Below, one piece after another: positions 42,900 through 51,183 of a DNA stretch of 64,000 nucleotides. A program made the position numbers and the translations under genes. Position 1 is the first letter of the stretch; each line of letters starts with the position of its first letter. Under the pieces are notes generated by a model, which saw only the letters and a program-made list of their open reading frames with translations, was not told the origin of the DNA and made no database searches. Source of the stretch: Arthrobacter sp. YD4 (lineage in GTDB: Bacteria > Actinomycetota > Actinomycetes > Actinomycetales > Micrococcaceae); NCBI RefSeq assembly GCF_030410515.1, contig NZ_JAUHHD010000002.1, forward strand, positions 41,419-105,418, in the 5' to 3' direction.

Positions 42900-43880
42900 T
42901 TAGGCGGCTACGGTTCGGCCGGTGAACCCGATAAGGCGCTCCAGGCTTCCGGCGCTTTCGGCGACGGGCTGGGCGGCGGCGAAGCTGCCGCTGGCGCGGA
43001 CCTGCTCGGAGATGGTCAGCTGGGCAAGGCCCTCGACGTAGTCGGTGAGGACGTCGGAGACGATGAGGTCCTGTCCGGTGGCTTTCGCGAAGTCCCAGGC
43101 GTGAACGAGGAGTTCAAGGTTCAGGATGCCGGCCACGACGGTGGCCGGGAGTTCGGCGAAGCCCATGTCGATGGTGCCCTCGGTGCCTCGACGGGTGAAG
43201 GCCTCCAGGGTGGTCTGTGCCAGGGCGGCGATGCGGGTCTCGGGAGAGGCGTCCGGGTGGTCTGTCACGGCGGCGCCGAGGGCTCCGCCGATCTGCCGGA
43301 GCGATCCGGCCAGGTGCTCGAGCAGTTCGTGGGCGGTGAAGTCCGCGCAGGGGGTTGCTTTGTCCCGGTCAGCGGGGGTGAGCTTGCGCAGCACGCCCAG
43401 GAGCACGGCGAGCGATGCGTCGGCCGAGCTGAGGGGATCGATCCCTTCGGGGGCTGCGGCCCATTCGTCCGGTCCGGCGCCGGCAGCGGTGGAGGTTTCG
43501 GCGATGAGGCGGTCCATGTAGTGGTTCCAGCCCTCGGCATGCGCAGCGGCTTGTTCGGGGGTGAGTCCGTCGTGCACCAGGCGCAGCGAGGTGCCCTCGG
43601 CGTCGGGCTCGAGCGTGATGGTCACGGTGGATGCCCCGGGCGCCAGGTCCATTCCGGATTCCCAGCCCCAGGTGAAGACGACGCGTTTTCCCGGTTCGAT
43701 CTCCTGGAAGGTGCCGGCCGCGTGGTGGCCCGGGGTGACTGTCCAGCGGTATTCGCCCCCGATCCGAAGGTCGACCCGTGCGGCGACCGTCTGCCAGCGG
43801 CGCAGACGCTCAGGGTCGGTGATGAGGGCAAATGCCTCGTCGGCGCCGACGGGCAGGTGGATGGTTTTATCGAAGCTCAT
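42900..43880 (-). CDS. Fusion of SRPBCC (AHSA1-like) and TIGR03086/MDMPI domains
   Basis: A 326-residue two-domain protein. Residues 1-140 are an AHSA1-type SRPBCC lipid-binding fold (FALITDPERLRRWQ, GTFQEIEPGKRVVFTW, HDGLTPEQAAAHAEGW). Residues 150-326 are a TIGR03086/DinB-like four-helix domain (ADRDKATPCADFTAHELLEHL, LLVHAWDFAKATGQ), in which metal ligand candidates are His in HELLEHL and HAWD. The family of the second half includes mycothiol-dependent maleylpyruvate isomerase. The fusion is notable; the usual arrangement is separate genes. It lies between ArsR and YciI. Confidence 0.88.
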   Translation of the reverse strand: MSFDKTIHLPVGADEAFALITDPERLRRWQTVAARVDLRIGGEYRWTVTPGHHAAGTFQEIEPGKRVVFTWGWESGMDLAPGASTVTITLEPDAEGTSLRLVHDGLTPEQAAAHAEGWNHYMDRLIAETSTAAGAGPDEWAAAPEGIDPLSSADASLAVLLGVLRKLTPADRDKATPCADFTAHELLEHLAGSLRQIGGALGAAVTDHPDASPETRIAALAQTTLEAFTRRGTEGTIDMGFAELPATVVAGILNLELLVHAWDFAKATGQDLIVSDVLTDYVEGLAQLTISEQVRASGSFAAAQPVAESAGSLERLIGFTGRTVAA

Positions 43881-43930
43881 GGCAGGGGGTCCTTCGTGTT
43901 TGGGGAATTATCCGAATGGGGCTGGGGGTG

Positions 43931-44248
43931 TTACGGCGTGCCTCGGCGCTGGGCTGCCAGTTCTGCTGCATCGGAGACCAGAAGATCCAGTTCATCGGTC
44001 CAGAACTGCTCGACGAGTTCACGCAGCCGGCCCATGCCCCCTGGGTCGAGCTTGTAGAACCTGTTCCGCCCTTCTTTGCGGGCAGCCACCAGTCCGGCCT
44101 GCTCCAGGAGCAGCAGGTGCTGGGATACAGCAGAACGGCTCACCGTAAAGTGCGCGGCCAGCTCCCCTACAGTCTGTTCCCGGCGCGCCAGGAGGTGCAG
44201 CAGCCGGCGCCGATTCGGCTCTGCGGCTATCTCCAAAGCATCCAACAC
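43931..44248 (-). CDS. ArsR family transcriptional regulator
   Basis: A 105-residue repressor type. The winged HTH is complete: EPNRRRLLHLLARREQTVGE, then LAAHFTVSRSAVSQHLLLLE, and GLVAARKEGRNRFYKLD as wing. No metal-binding cysteines are seen, so it belongs to the non-metal ArsR group that controls AHSA1/SRPBCC genes. A GTG start at 44248 is chosen because the operator lies directly upstream (44255-44276); starting at 44284 would put the operator inside the coding region. No Shine-Dalgarno is visible, so a leaderless or short-leader transcript is likely. Confidence 0.9.
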   Translation of the reverse strand: MLDALEIAAEPNRRRLLHLLARREQTVGELAAHFTVSRSAVSQHLLLLEQAGLVAARKEGRNRFYKLDPGGMGRLRELVEQFWTDELDLLVSDAAELAAQRRGTP

Positions 44249-44254
44249 AAGAAA

Positions 44255-44276
44255 TACGTTAGTGGACGCTAACGTA
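44255..44276. promoter_or_regulatory. Inverted repeat, probable ArsR operator
   Basis: TACGTTAG and CTAACGTA flank 6 bases (TGGACG), giving a 22-base dyad seven bases upstream of the GTG. The position suggests that the regulator represses its own operon. Confidence 0.75.
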
Positions 44277-44570
44277 TAGCGCAAGGCGTCGGGAACGGGC
44301 TATACCTTGCCCGCTCCCCCACTGCGTGCTTGCCACTAGAACCAGCTGTTACTGTTCGTCACCTGAACGATGGTGGTCGTGCCGACGACATCATGTGTCC
44401 TGGGCGTCCACGCCCGGAGGCTGACAGTCGCTGGGCCAACACTTTGAGAAAGGACCTGACCGTCTGGATTCGCCGTTTCGGACTGTAGGTCCGGCTTCCC
44501 GAGCCCGACAGACTGAAGTGGGGGTAGTCTCACTTCATCTACTGCTGCTCCCACCCCCGAGAGGATCCCC

Positions 44571-45005
44571 ATGGCACACGCCGAAGGCGAGATCACCATC
44601 GATCGTCCCGCGACGGAGGTGTACGCGTTCCTGGCTAACGGACTGAACAACCCTGCATGGCGTCGGAGCGTGCGAAGCATTGGTCTCCAGAGCGGTGCCC
44701 CCGGCGTAACCGGGGCCGTCTACAGCCAAACCATGACCGGGCCTGGCGGCCGATCGATTCAGGGCGACTACCGGATCACCGCCTCAGATCCCGGCCGGTC
44801 GCTGGCCTTTCAGGTTATCGCCGGCCCCGCGCGCCCGGAAGGCCAGTACCTGCTGACGGAGTCCGGAGGCCGAACCACCGTCCGGTTCATTTTGGACCTC
44901 AAGGCGTCCGGCCTCATGAGGGTTCTCGACGGATTTATCACCAAAACTATGGAGGCCGAGGTCGGCCAGCTTCAGGAACTGAAACGGGTCCTCGAAGAAG
45001 CCTGA
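44571..45005 (+). CDS. SRPBCC family protein
   Basis: A 144-residue START/Bet v1-like protein (ATEVYAFLANGLNNPAWRRS, YRITASDPGRSLAFQVIAGP, FILDLKASGLMRVLDGFITK). It is a polyketide-cyclase type fold with a hydrophobic cavity; ligand unknown. GAGAGGATCCCC precedes the ATG. The next gene encodes another SRPBCC member, so the two may be co-transcribed. It is divergent from the ArsR gene, about 320 bases away. Confidence 0.88.
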   Translation: MAHAEGEITIDRPATEVYAFLANGLNNPAWRRSVRSIGLQSGAPGVTGAVYSQTMTGPGGRSIQGDYRITASDPGRSLAFQVIAGPARPEGQYLLTESGGRTTVRFILDLKASGLMRVLDGFITKTMEAEVGQLQELKRVLEEA

Positions 45006-45058
45006 CTGTTCTATCGTGGCCGCTACTGGCTGGACCAGCCACACCCTAGGATTGCCAC

Positions 45059-45523
45059 ATGTCCACCTACGAAGTCACCCGCACCGCAATCATCCCGGCA
45101 CCAGCAGAGAAAATCTTTCCGCTGGTCAACAACTTCCACGAGTGGACCACATGGTCACCCTGGGAATCAGTTGACCCCGCCATGCAGCGCAGCTACACCG
45201 GCCCCGACTCAGGAGTCGGCGCTGGCTACGCCTGGAGCGGCAACCGCAAAGCCGGCTCCGGCACGATGGAAATCGTTGAATCTTCCCAACCGAACACCAT
45301 CCGGATCCGTCTGGAGTTCACCAAACCCTTCAAGACCGTCAACCCGACCACCTTCACGTTCGCCCCGGCGGCCAACGGCACCCAGGTGACCTGGTCCATG
45401 ACCGGCGAAAACAAGGGCATCGGCAAGGTCTTCGCCCTCTTCATGAACATGGACAAAATGGTCGGCGGGGACTTCGAGAAGGGACTGGCATCTCTGGCTG
45501 CCGCTGCCCAGCGGCGCGACTAA
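45059..45523 (+). CDS. SRPBCC family protein
   Basis: A 154-residue protein of the same fold but a different subgroup (IFPLVNNFHEWTTWSPWESV, MQRSYTGPDSGVGAGYAWSG, FALFMNMDKMVGGDFEKGL). The WSPW segment and the C-terminal helix MDKMVGGDFEKGL are typical of the K_cyclase-like group of SRPBCC proteins. The ligand is unknown. It lies 53 bases after the previous SRPBCC gene. Confidence 0.9.
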   Translation: MSTYEVTRTAIIPAPAEKIFPLVNNFHEWTTWSPWESVDPAMQRSYTGPDSGVGAGYAWSGNRKAGSGTMEIVESSQPNTIRIRLEFTKPFKTVNPTTFTFAPAANGTQVTWSMTGENKGIGKVFALFMNMDKMVGGDFEKGLASLAAAAQRRD

Positions 45524-45801
45524 GCGCAAAACCGGCCGGCGGGAATTTGGCTTGAGCTCGCTGCCACACAAAGGGTCAGGCCCATGGCTACCCAGGGATG
45601 TCCTCCGGCGTCAACCCCTCGTAAGCAGGTCCCGGGTGCTTGCTCCCACGTGGGTCTCCGGGCCAGGAGCCGTCTCATAGTCCATCGATCGGTTGCTCTT
45701 CGGCTCGGCGTCGCAGTGACCCGGCTTTCGTTTCCCCGGCACTGGCGATCGGCCTTTGACGGCAGCAGTTTGCGGGCCTAGGTTTCAATCAACCAAACGA
45801 T

Positions 45802-46635
45802 ATGAGGATGGATCCGCGGGAGGCCACGGTGTCATACGCCCCAGCTGACGATACCGGGAGCGGTGCCGGGACATACCCAGTCACTGCCCCCGCGGTGCAG
45901 GGTTTTGGGGTGCACATTTCGCGGGGGCGCACGAAGATTTTGCGGGGTCTTGACTTCACGGTGGACACCGGCCGGATCACGGGTCTCCTTGGACCATCCG
46001 GCAGTGGAAAGACCACCTTGATGCGCGCCATTGTCGGCGCTCAGAAAGTCAGCGAGGGATCGATCCGGGTGCTCGGCCGGCCAGCCGGTGAGCGCACGCT
46101 GAGGCACGACATCGGATATATGGCACAAGCGCCGGGTGTTTACACCGACATCAGCGTGGAGGCCAACGTCAGGTATTTCGCCGCCGTGTATGGTCTCGGG
46201 CGGGCCGACGCCGCAGCAGCTATCGCCGCCGTCGGCCTGGAACCTTTCGCCCGCCGAAGGACCGCGGATCTCTCCGGGGGCCAGCTCAGCCGGGTTTCAC
46301 TCGCCTGTGCGCTGGTCTCGCATCCGAAGCTCCTGGTACTCGATGAACCGACGGTGGGCCTCGACCCGGTCCTTCGCGCCGACTTATGGGAGCGCTTTGC
46401 CGCGATGGCTCAGGCCGGAACGACGCTGTTGGTATCCAGCCACGTCATGGAAGAAGCCTCGCACTGTTCGTCACTGCTGCTGCTGCGCAACGGCCAGCTG
46501 CTGGCGCGACTCACACCAGCCGAGCTCGCCGAGCGCGGAGGGAGCACTGACCTCGAACAGGCGTTTCTGAGCATCATCAGGACAGCGGAGAGCGGCCCGG
46601 AGCCGGACCCCGCGGCAAAGGCGAAGGAGACGTAG
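45802..46635 (+). CDS. ABC transporter ATP-binding protein
   Basis: A 277-residue ATPase. Walker A GPSGSGKTTLMRA, signature LSGGQLSRVSLA, Walker B LLVLDEPTVGLDP and the H-loop (LLVSSHVMEEA) are complete. The segment GRPAGERTLRHDIGYMAQ is the Q-loop. The first 30 residues are outside the domain; the ATG used has no clear ribosome-binding site and an internal start is possible. With the permease gene two bases downstream it forms a DrrAB/ABC-2 type exporter. No substrate can be assigned. Confidence 0.93.
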   Translation: MRMDPREATVSYAPADDTGSGAGTYPVTAPAVQGFGVHISRGRTKILRGLDFTVDTGRITGLLGPSGSGKTTLMRAIVGAQKVSEGSIRVLGRPAGERTLRHDIGYMAQAPGVYTDISVEANVRYFAAVYGLGRADAAAAIAAVGLEPFARRRTADLSGGQLSRVSLACALVSHPKLLVLDEPTVGLDPVLRADLWERFAAMAQAGTTLLVSSHVMEEASHCSSLLLLRNGQLLARLTPAELAERGGSTDLEQAFLSIIRTAESGPEPDPAAKAKET

Positions 46636-46637
46636 CG

Positions 46638-47393
46638 ATGAACCATAGGATGATGCTGGCCACGGCGGGCCGAGTCCTGGATCAGCTTCGCCACGACCAC
46701 CGCAGCGTGGCCCTGATCCTGGTGGTCCCGGCACTGCTGCTCGCTGCCGTCTACTTCCTGTTCGAAAACGAAAACCTGCCCCCGGGGCGCCCCCGGACCT
46801 TTGATCGCGCGGGCCTCGTGATGCTTGCCATTTTCCCGTTCGTGGTCATGTTCCTGGTCACCTCCATAACAATGCTGCGGGAGCGAACCTCAGGGACTCT
46901 GGAGCGGCTGCTGACCACTCCTATCCACAAAGCAGACCTCCTCTTCGGCTATGCCCTGGCCTTCTCGATCATGGCTGCCCTCCAGTCGGTGGTGGCGACG
47001 GCGGTGGCGTATTGGGTTTTCGGCCTCAACATCAAAGGCGGCCCGGGCCTGGTGGTCATGATTGCGGTCATCAATGCCGTGCTCGGTGTGGCCTTGGGAC
47101 TGTTGTGTTCGGCTTTTGCACGCACGGAGTTTCAGGCCGTGCAGTTCATGCCCGTAGTGGTCATCCCACAGATCCTGCTCTGCGGACTCTTCGTCGCCCG
47201 GTCCCGGATGAACGGGGTCCTTGAATCGATCTCCAACGTGCTGCCGCTGACGTTCTCGGTCGACGCGCTTCAGGAGGTCGCAGGGCATGCCGAAGCCACA
47301 CCCGCAATGTGGCACGATATCGTGGCGGTCTCGACGATGGTTGTCGCGGTCCTGGTGCTCGCCTCCCTGACGTTGCGACGACAGATCCGATAA
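46638..47393 (+). CDS. ABC-2 type transporter permease
   Basis: A 251-residue integral membrane protein with six predicted helices. The family element LRERTSGTLERLLTTPIHKAD, a coupling helix, lies near residues 80-100, with LPLTFSVDALQEV near the end. It pairs with the ATP-binding protein immediately upstream (2-base gap) as an ABC-2 exporter of a drug, lipid or polysaccharide. GGAGACGTAGCG is the likely ribosome-binding region. Confidence 0.93.
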   Translation: MNHRMMLATAGRVLDQLRHDHRSVALILVVPALLLAAVYFLFENENLPPGRPRTFDRAGLVMLAIFPFVVMFLVTSITMLRERTSGTLERLLTTPIHKADLLFGYALAFSIMAALQSVVATAVAYWVFGLNIKGGPGLVVMIAVINAVLGVALGLLCSAFARTEFQAVQFMPVVVIPQILLCGLFVARSRMNGVLESISNVLPLTFSVDALQEVAGHAEATPAMWHDIVAVSTMVVAVLVLASLTLRRQIR

Positions 47394-47529
47394 TCGAAGA
47401 ACCATGATCCATCTGACAGGGTAGTAAATTGGCAGGCAACTCGAAGCAAACGTACTGCTGGATGCGGGCTTACGTGTGACATGGTTCCGGAATCGGATAG
47501 GGTACTGCGCTAAGCCACCGGGAGAGTCC

Positions 47530-48660
47530 ATGACTGATGTAGTCCGCTTTGGCAGAATCGGACCCGAGAGCTCTCGGAGCAGGCGGCGTTTCCTGGGCCT
47601 GCTGGTTTTTCTGACGTCGGTGATGGCGGCCGTTTCGGGTTGCGGGTCGATATCGGCGTCCGATCCCTCTCAGCCGGGGACTCCCGCGGCCCGGGCCGGC
47701 ACCCCGGGGCACGTCTTCATTATCAACCTGGAGAACAAAGGCTACGACCGTGTTTGGGGCAGCAGTTCACCGGCGCCGTACCTTTCCGGAACTCTCCGCT
47801 CCCAGGGCGTCCTGCTGAGTAACTACTACGGCATCTCGCACAACTCATTGCCTAACTACCTCGCCCAGATCTCCGGGCAGCTTCCCAACGACAGCACCAG
47901 GCAGGACTGCCATACCTACACGCCGTTTACTTCAACCGGGGTCGATGCCCAGGGCCGGCTGCAGGGCGACGGCTGCGTGTTTCCGGTCGACGTGCCGACC
48001 CTCGCCGGGCAACTGAGCGGCGCCGGTAAAACCTGGCGCGGCTACATGGAGGACATGTCCTCTCCTTGCCAGCACCCTGACCTGGGCGCGCCGGACGCAC
48101 ACGTTGCCGCCGTTGCCGGCGACCAGTACGGCACGCGCCACAACCCTTTCATGTACTTCCGTTCGATCACCTCCAGCCCTGACTGCGCGAAGAATGTGGT
48201 GAACTACTCCGCGCTCCAGCAAGACCTGCGATCGGTCGGCACCACCCGTAACCTGTCTTACATCACCCCGAACCTTTGTCACGACGCCCACGACAGCCCT
48301 TGCGTCGACGGCACCGCCGGGGGCTTGGGAACCGCTGACGCCTGGCTTAAAAGCCAGGTTCCAGCCATTCTTTCCTCTCCGGCCTTCCGCCAGGACGGGA
48401 TGCTCGTCATCACTTTCGACGAAGCCGACGGCGGCGCCGTCGGACCTTCCACCGGAGTTACCGGAGGCACTGAGGGAGGCAAGGTCGGCGCCTTGGTCAT
48501 CTCCCCGTTCTCACCCTCCGGGGCGACGTCGGACCGCCCCTACAACCACTTCAGTCTCCTGGCCAGCCTGGAGGACTTCTTCGCCCTCCCCCACCTGGGC
48601 GGCGCCGCCGAATCCGGCGTCAACACCTTCGGTGCAGACGTGTACCGGTCAGGCGTTTAG
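47530..48660 (+). CDS. Secreted phosphoesterase (AcpA/phospholipase C-like), lipoprotein
   Basis: A 376-residue exported enzyme. A basic N-terminus (SRSRRRFLGLLVFL) and lipobox VSGC indicate lipid anchoring. The alkaline-phosphatase-like fold of the phosphoesterase family is shown by HVFIINLENKGYD, SNYYGISHNSLPNYLAQISG, DGMLVITFDEADGG and GALVISPFSP. Metal ligands and nucleophile candidates are Glu and Asn in LENKG, His/Asn in SHNS, and Asp in TFDEADGG. Acid phosphatase or phosphodiesterase activity is likely; phosphate limitation often controls relatives. GGAGAG sits 3 bases before the chosen ATG. Confidence 0.9.
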   Translation: MTDVVRFGRIGPESSRSRRRFLGLLVFLTSVMAAVSGCGSISASDPSQPGTPAARAGTPGHVFIINLENKGYDRVWGSSSPAPYLSGTLRSQGVLLSNYYGISHNSLPNYLAQISGQLPNDSTRQDCHTYTPFTSTGVDAQGRLQGDGCVFPVDVPTLAGQLSGAGKTWRGYMEDMSSPCQHPDLGAPDAHVAAVAGDQYGTRHNPFMYFRSITSSPDCAKNVVNYSALQQDLRSVGTTRNLSYITPNLCHDAHDSPCVDGTAGGLGTADAWLKSQVPAILSSPAFRQDGMLVITFDEADGGAVGPSTGVTGGTEGGKVGALVISPFSPSGATSDRPYNHFSLLASLEDFFALPHLGGAAESGVNTFGADVYRSGV

Positions 48661-48990
48661 GACCATCTGCCCGCCGTGAGCGACCCCGCTGCGGCCGACG
48701 ACTCAGAGGACTTGAACCGGATCGGTTGTCCCTCATGATGCTCCTATGGGCGTCAAATTGGGTTTTGGATGCTGTCTCGGTGTTGTCGGTTCGTTCCGCG
48801 GTCCTCCAGAGCTGTCACAGTTATGGCTACCTGGCGGGTGTGTCTGTGGTTGCTGTGGTGGGGGGACGGCACCCCTGCACGCGGGTCCACGCGCCGGTAC
48901 CGTTATGTGTCGCGTGACGGCGCCACGTGGCTACCTCGAGGGTGTACGCGGGTCGCTTTGGGGTGCATGTTCTTTCAGGGGGCGTGGTAG
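48661..48990. other. Gap of 330 bases between convergent genes
   Basis: No gene or clear hairpin was seen. Small frames are G/T-rich and lack family features. Confidence 0.5.
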
Positions 48991-50355
48991 CTAGAAGTTG
49001 AATTCTTCATGGTGGAGTTGTCGGCGCGGCAGGCCGGCCTGTGCCAGGGCCGTTGTTGCGGTGGCGGAGAACCGTGGGGATGCGCAGATGTAGACGTCGC
49101 GGGCTGCAAGGTCCGGGACCATGGTCCTCAGGGTCTGGGCGGTTATTACGTTCCGCGGGTCGGATGAAGGTCCGGTCAGGAAGATCAGTCGTGCTCCGCG
49201 GTGCCTGGCGATGTGTTCGAGCTCGTCGCGGAAGAGTATCTCCTCTATCGAGGAGGCCCGGTATAGCAGGGTCAGTTCGCTTCCGTCGGCGGCCAGTGTC
49301 TCGAAGAGGGCGCGCATCGGGGTGATGCCGACTCCGCCGCCGATCAGGAGTACTCCCCGGCCTTGACGCCGTTCGTTCGTCATGGCGCCGTATGGGCCGG
49401 CGGCGAGAACTCTTGTTCCTGGTCGCACGGCGTGGATCATTCGGGTTCCGTCGCCGACCGCTTTGACGGTTATCCGCAGGAACTGCTGGTGGGGCGGGGC
49501 TGAGAGTGAGAAGGGGTGGGACGACCGCCATGTGGCACCGGTCAGGAATCTCCATCGGAAAAATTGTCCGGATTCGGCGTTGAGCTCGTTGAGGTGGCGG
49601 CCGCGAAGGATGATGCTGACCACCCCGGGGCCCTCATCGACTACGTGATTGACACGCAGCCGGTGGCGCCACAGCTGGGTGAGCGGTGCCAGAACCCGGT
49701 ACCGCAGTACCAGTCCGAAGCTGAACGTGTAGAGCAGGCTCCATGCCACCTGAACGAGGGGGAGGCCGGCCAGGTCGGGGCCAGCGAGTTCGTGGGAGAA
49801 GGACAACGCGACCGCCAGGTAGGTCAGCAGGTGTAGAACGTGCCAGGTCTCGTAGCTTAACCGTCGGCGCACGCTTCGGGCCGAGATAGCTCCGACGGCG
49901 AGAAAGATCAGCGTTCCCAGGGTGGCCGCGATAAGTCCCGGCATGGTCAGGACGTCCACGGTTGCTGCCAACGCCGAGGTACCTCGGACGATTGCCCAGG
50001 CCGCGGTCGCGGCGACGCCGTGGATGAGAATCAGGCAAACAATGGCCCTGCCGCCCTTGGCGTGCCATCGGGCCAGCCGGTCCGCGCCGACTCCCCGTTC
50101 CAGCGCGGGGGCGCGGGACATCAGGGCCACCATGACGGTGACGCCGTATCCGGCAAGCAGGCCTGAGGTGTGCGCCAACAGGGGCAGGTTGAGCCGCAGA
50201 GGCCGGGGAGCGCTGAATCCGGCCAGCGCCGTGGCCGCGAGGGCCCCGGCCGTGATCAGCCAGAGCAGCACAGACGGCGTGAGGGTCTGCGCAGCTGTCT
50301 CGGCTGCACTGGATCGTATGGATCCGTCCCCTTGACGCTCGGCTGATAGTGTCAT
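48991..50355 (-). CDS. Ferric reductase-like flavohaem oxidoreductase
   Basis: A 454-residue membrane enzyme. Six predicted helices form a ferric-reductase-like haem domain with His pairs in LARWHAKGGRAIVCLILIHG and YETWHVLHLLTYLAVALSFSH. A FAD domain (FRWRFLTG, HPFSLSAPP) and an NAD(P) domain (GVLLIGGGVGITPMRALFE, DVYICASPRF) follow. It would move electrons from NAD(P)H across the membrane to a metal or other acceptor. Two small exported-type proteins encoded just upstream on the same strand may be partners. Confidence 0.93.
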   Translation of the reverse strand: MTLSAERQGDGSIRSSAAETAAQTLTPSVLLWLITAGALAATALAGFSAPRPLRLNLPLLAHTSGLLAGYGVTVMVALMSRAPALERGVGADRLARWHAKGGRAIVCLILIHGVAATAAWAIVRGTSALAATVDVLTMPGLIAATLGTLIFLAVGAISARSVRRRLSYETWHVLHLLTYLAVALSFSHELAGPDLAGLPLVQVAWSLLYTFSFGLVLRYRVLAPLTQLWRHRLRVNHVVDEGPGVVSIILRGRHLNELNAESGQFFRWRFLTGATWRSSHPFSLSAPPHQQFLRITVKAVGDGTRMIHAVRPGTRVLAAGPYGAMTNERRQGRGVLLIGGGVGITPMRALFETLAADGSELTLLYRASSIEEILFRDELEHIARHRGARLIFLTGPSSDPRNVITAQTLRTMVPDLAARDVYICASPRFSATATTALAQAGLPRRQLHHEEFNF

Positions 50356-50420
50356 CGTCTTTCTTTCTTCGTGTGGGCAGATGCCTGCTAACTCCTATTT
50401 ACTGCTTTGATCGGTGTTGC

Positions 50421-50717
50421 TCAGCGGCGCCTGTCGTGGCTGTGGCCGGGCCCGTTTCTGCCGGCCGCAGGGAGTGGCCGTTGGTTTGGTGCGGCAAATG
50501 CGGTGGAGTTGTTCGTGGTTGCTGCAACCGAGAGGGTGGCCGGCTGCACGGGCGAGATGGCCGGCGCGTTCACGCCGAGCTGCACACCCGTGATGACGGC
50601 AGCACCAATGACCGTGACGGACAAAACGCGTTGGAGCCAGGACCACACCCGGGATTCGTCGCTGGATTGGGGAAGCGCTGTTCTGGACATCGTCTGCGCG
50701 GGTGCCGCGGTGCTCAC
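50421..50717 (-). CDS. Small single-pass membrane protein
   Basis: A 98-residue protein of unknown function. One transmembrane helix (VLSVTVIGAAVITGVQLGV, about residues 31-50) is followed by a Ser/Thr/Ala/Pro-rich external tail ending in basic residues. Its GTG start overlaps the stop of the preceding small gene as GTGA, which indicates translational coupling. It precedes the ferric reductase gene by 65 bases, so a role in that electron-transfer complex is likely but unproven. Confidence 0.65.
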   Translation of the reverse strand: MSTAAPAQTMSRTALPQSSDESRVWSWLQRVLSVTVIGAAVITGVQLGVNAPAISPVQPATLSVAATTNNSTAFAAPNQRPLPAAGRNGPGHSHDRRR

Positions 50718-50905
50718 GGCCGGGCCCTGCCGGCCGCGCCCTGGTACGTGTTCGTAGGTTCTGCGGGTTTGTCCGGTGATGCTGAGGGTCCGCTCGAGAC
50801 CTGCCAGGTGGTCCCTGGCACCGCGGTCAACGCCATGGCGGCAAACGCAGATGCAAGGCCAGGGCGGCCGGTGGTCAGCGGGGCGACGGGGCGGTAGGTG
50901 ATCAT
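50714..50905 (-). CDS. Very small exported-type protein
   Basis: A 63-residue protein with a perfect ribosome-binding site (AGGAGG, 6 bases before ATG). A weakly hydrophobic segment (GLASAFAAMALTAVPGT) may be a signal peptide. No family was recognised. It is translationally coupled to the 98-residue gene by a 4-base overlap, and the pair precedes the ferric reductase gene. Annotation pipelines often miss such genes. Confidence 0.6.
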   Translation of the reverse strand: MITYRPVAPLTTGRPGLASAFAAMALTAVPGTTWQVSSGPSASPDKPAEPTNTYQGAAGRARP

Positions 50906-51134
50906 CAGGGCCCTCCTAGGGGCGGATGTGCCGGTGACCGCTGTTGGCTGCGGCGGGATTTGTTAGGGGTTCAGTGATCCTTGTCGGCGACCATGCGGAG
51001 TCGGGCGGTCTCGAAGGGCCTGCGCCTTCGAGTCCTGGGCCTAAGGATTTTTTTTTGGGACACTGCGGCGCTGGGTGAGGCGGTTCCGGCTGGGCCGCGG
51101 GGTCCAATGGCCAAGGGGTGGGCGGCTAAGAGGT

Positions 51135-51171
51135 CTTCGGGCGGGTCCCGCAATGCGGTGCCCGCCCGAAG
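51135..51171 (-). terminator. Hairpin after the duplicated PepSY-like gene
   Basis: An 11-bp perfect stem (CTTCGGGCGGG and complement) begins 13 bases beyond the stop. No T-run follows, so partial read-through to the small-protein genes is possible. Confidence 0.7.
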
Positions 51172-51183
51172 GGTGCGACAGGA

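Noticed and set aside
42465..44057. 530-codon plus-strand frame opposite the YciI and SRPBCC fusion genes
   Set aside because: Gly/Val/Asp-rich shadow of two well-supported minus-strand genes.
44336..44540. Possible protein end on the minus strand (VSLRAWTPRTHDVVGTTTIV)
   Set aside because: It looks protein-like but has no start, no family match and overlaps the promoter region of an SRPBCC gene; too weak to list as a gene.
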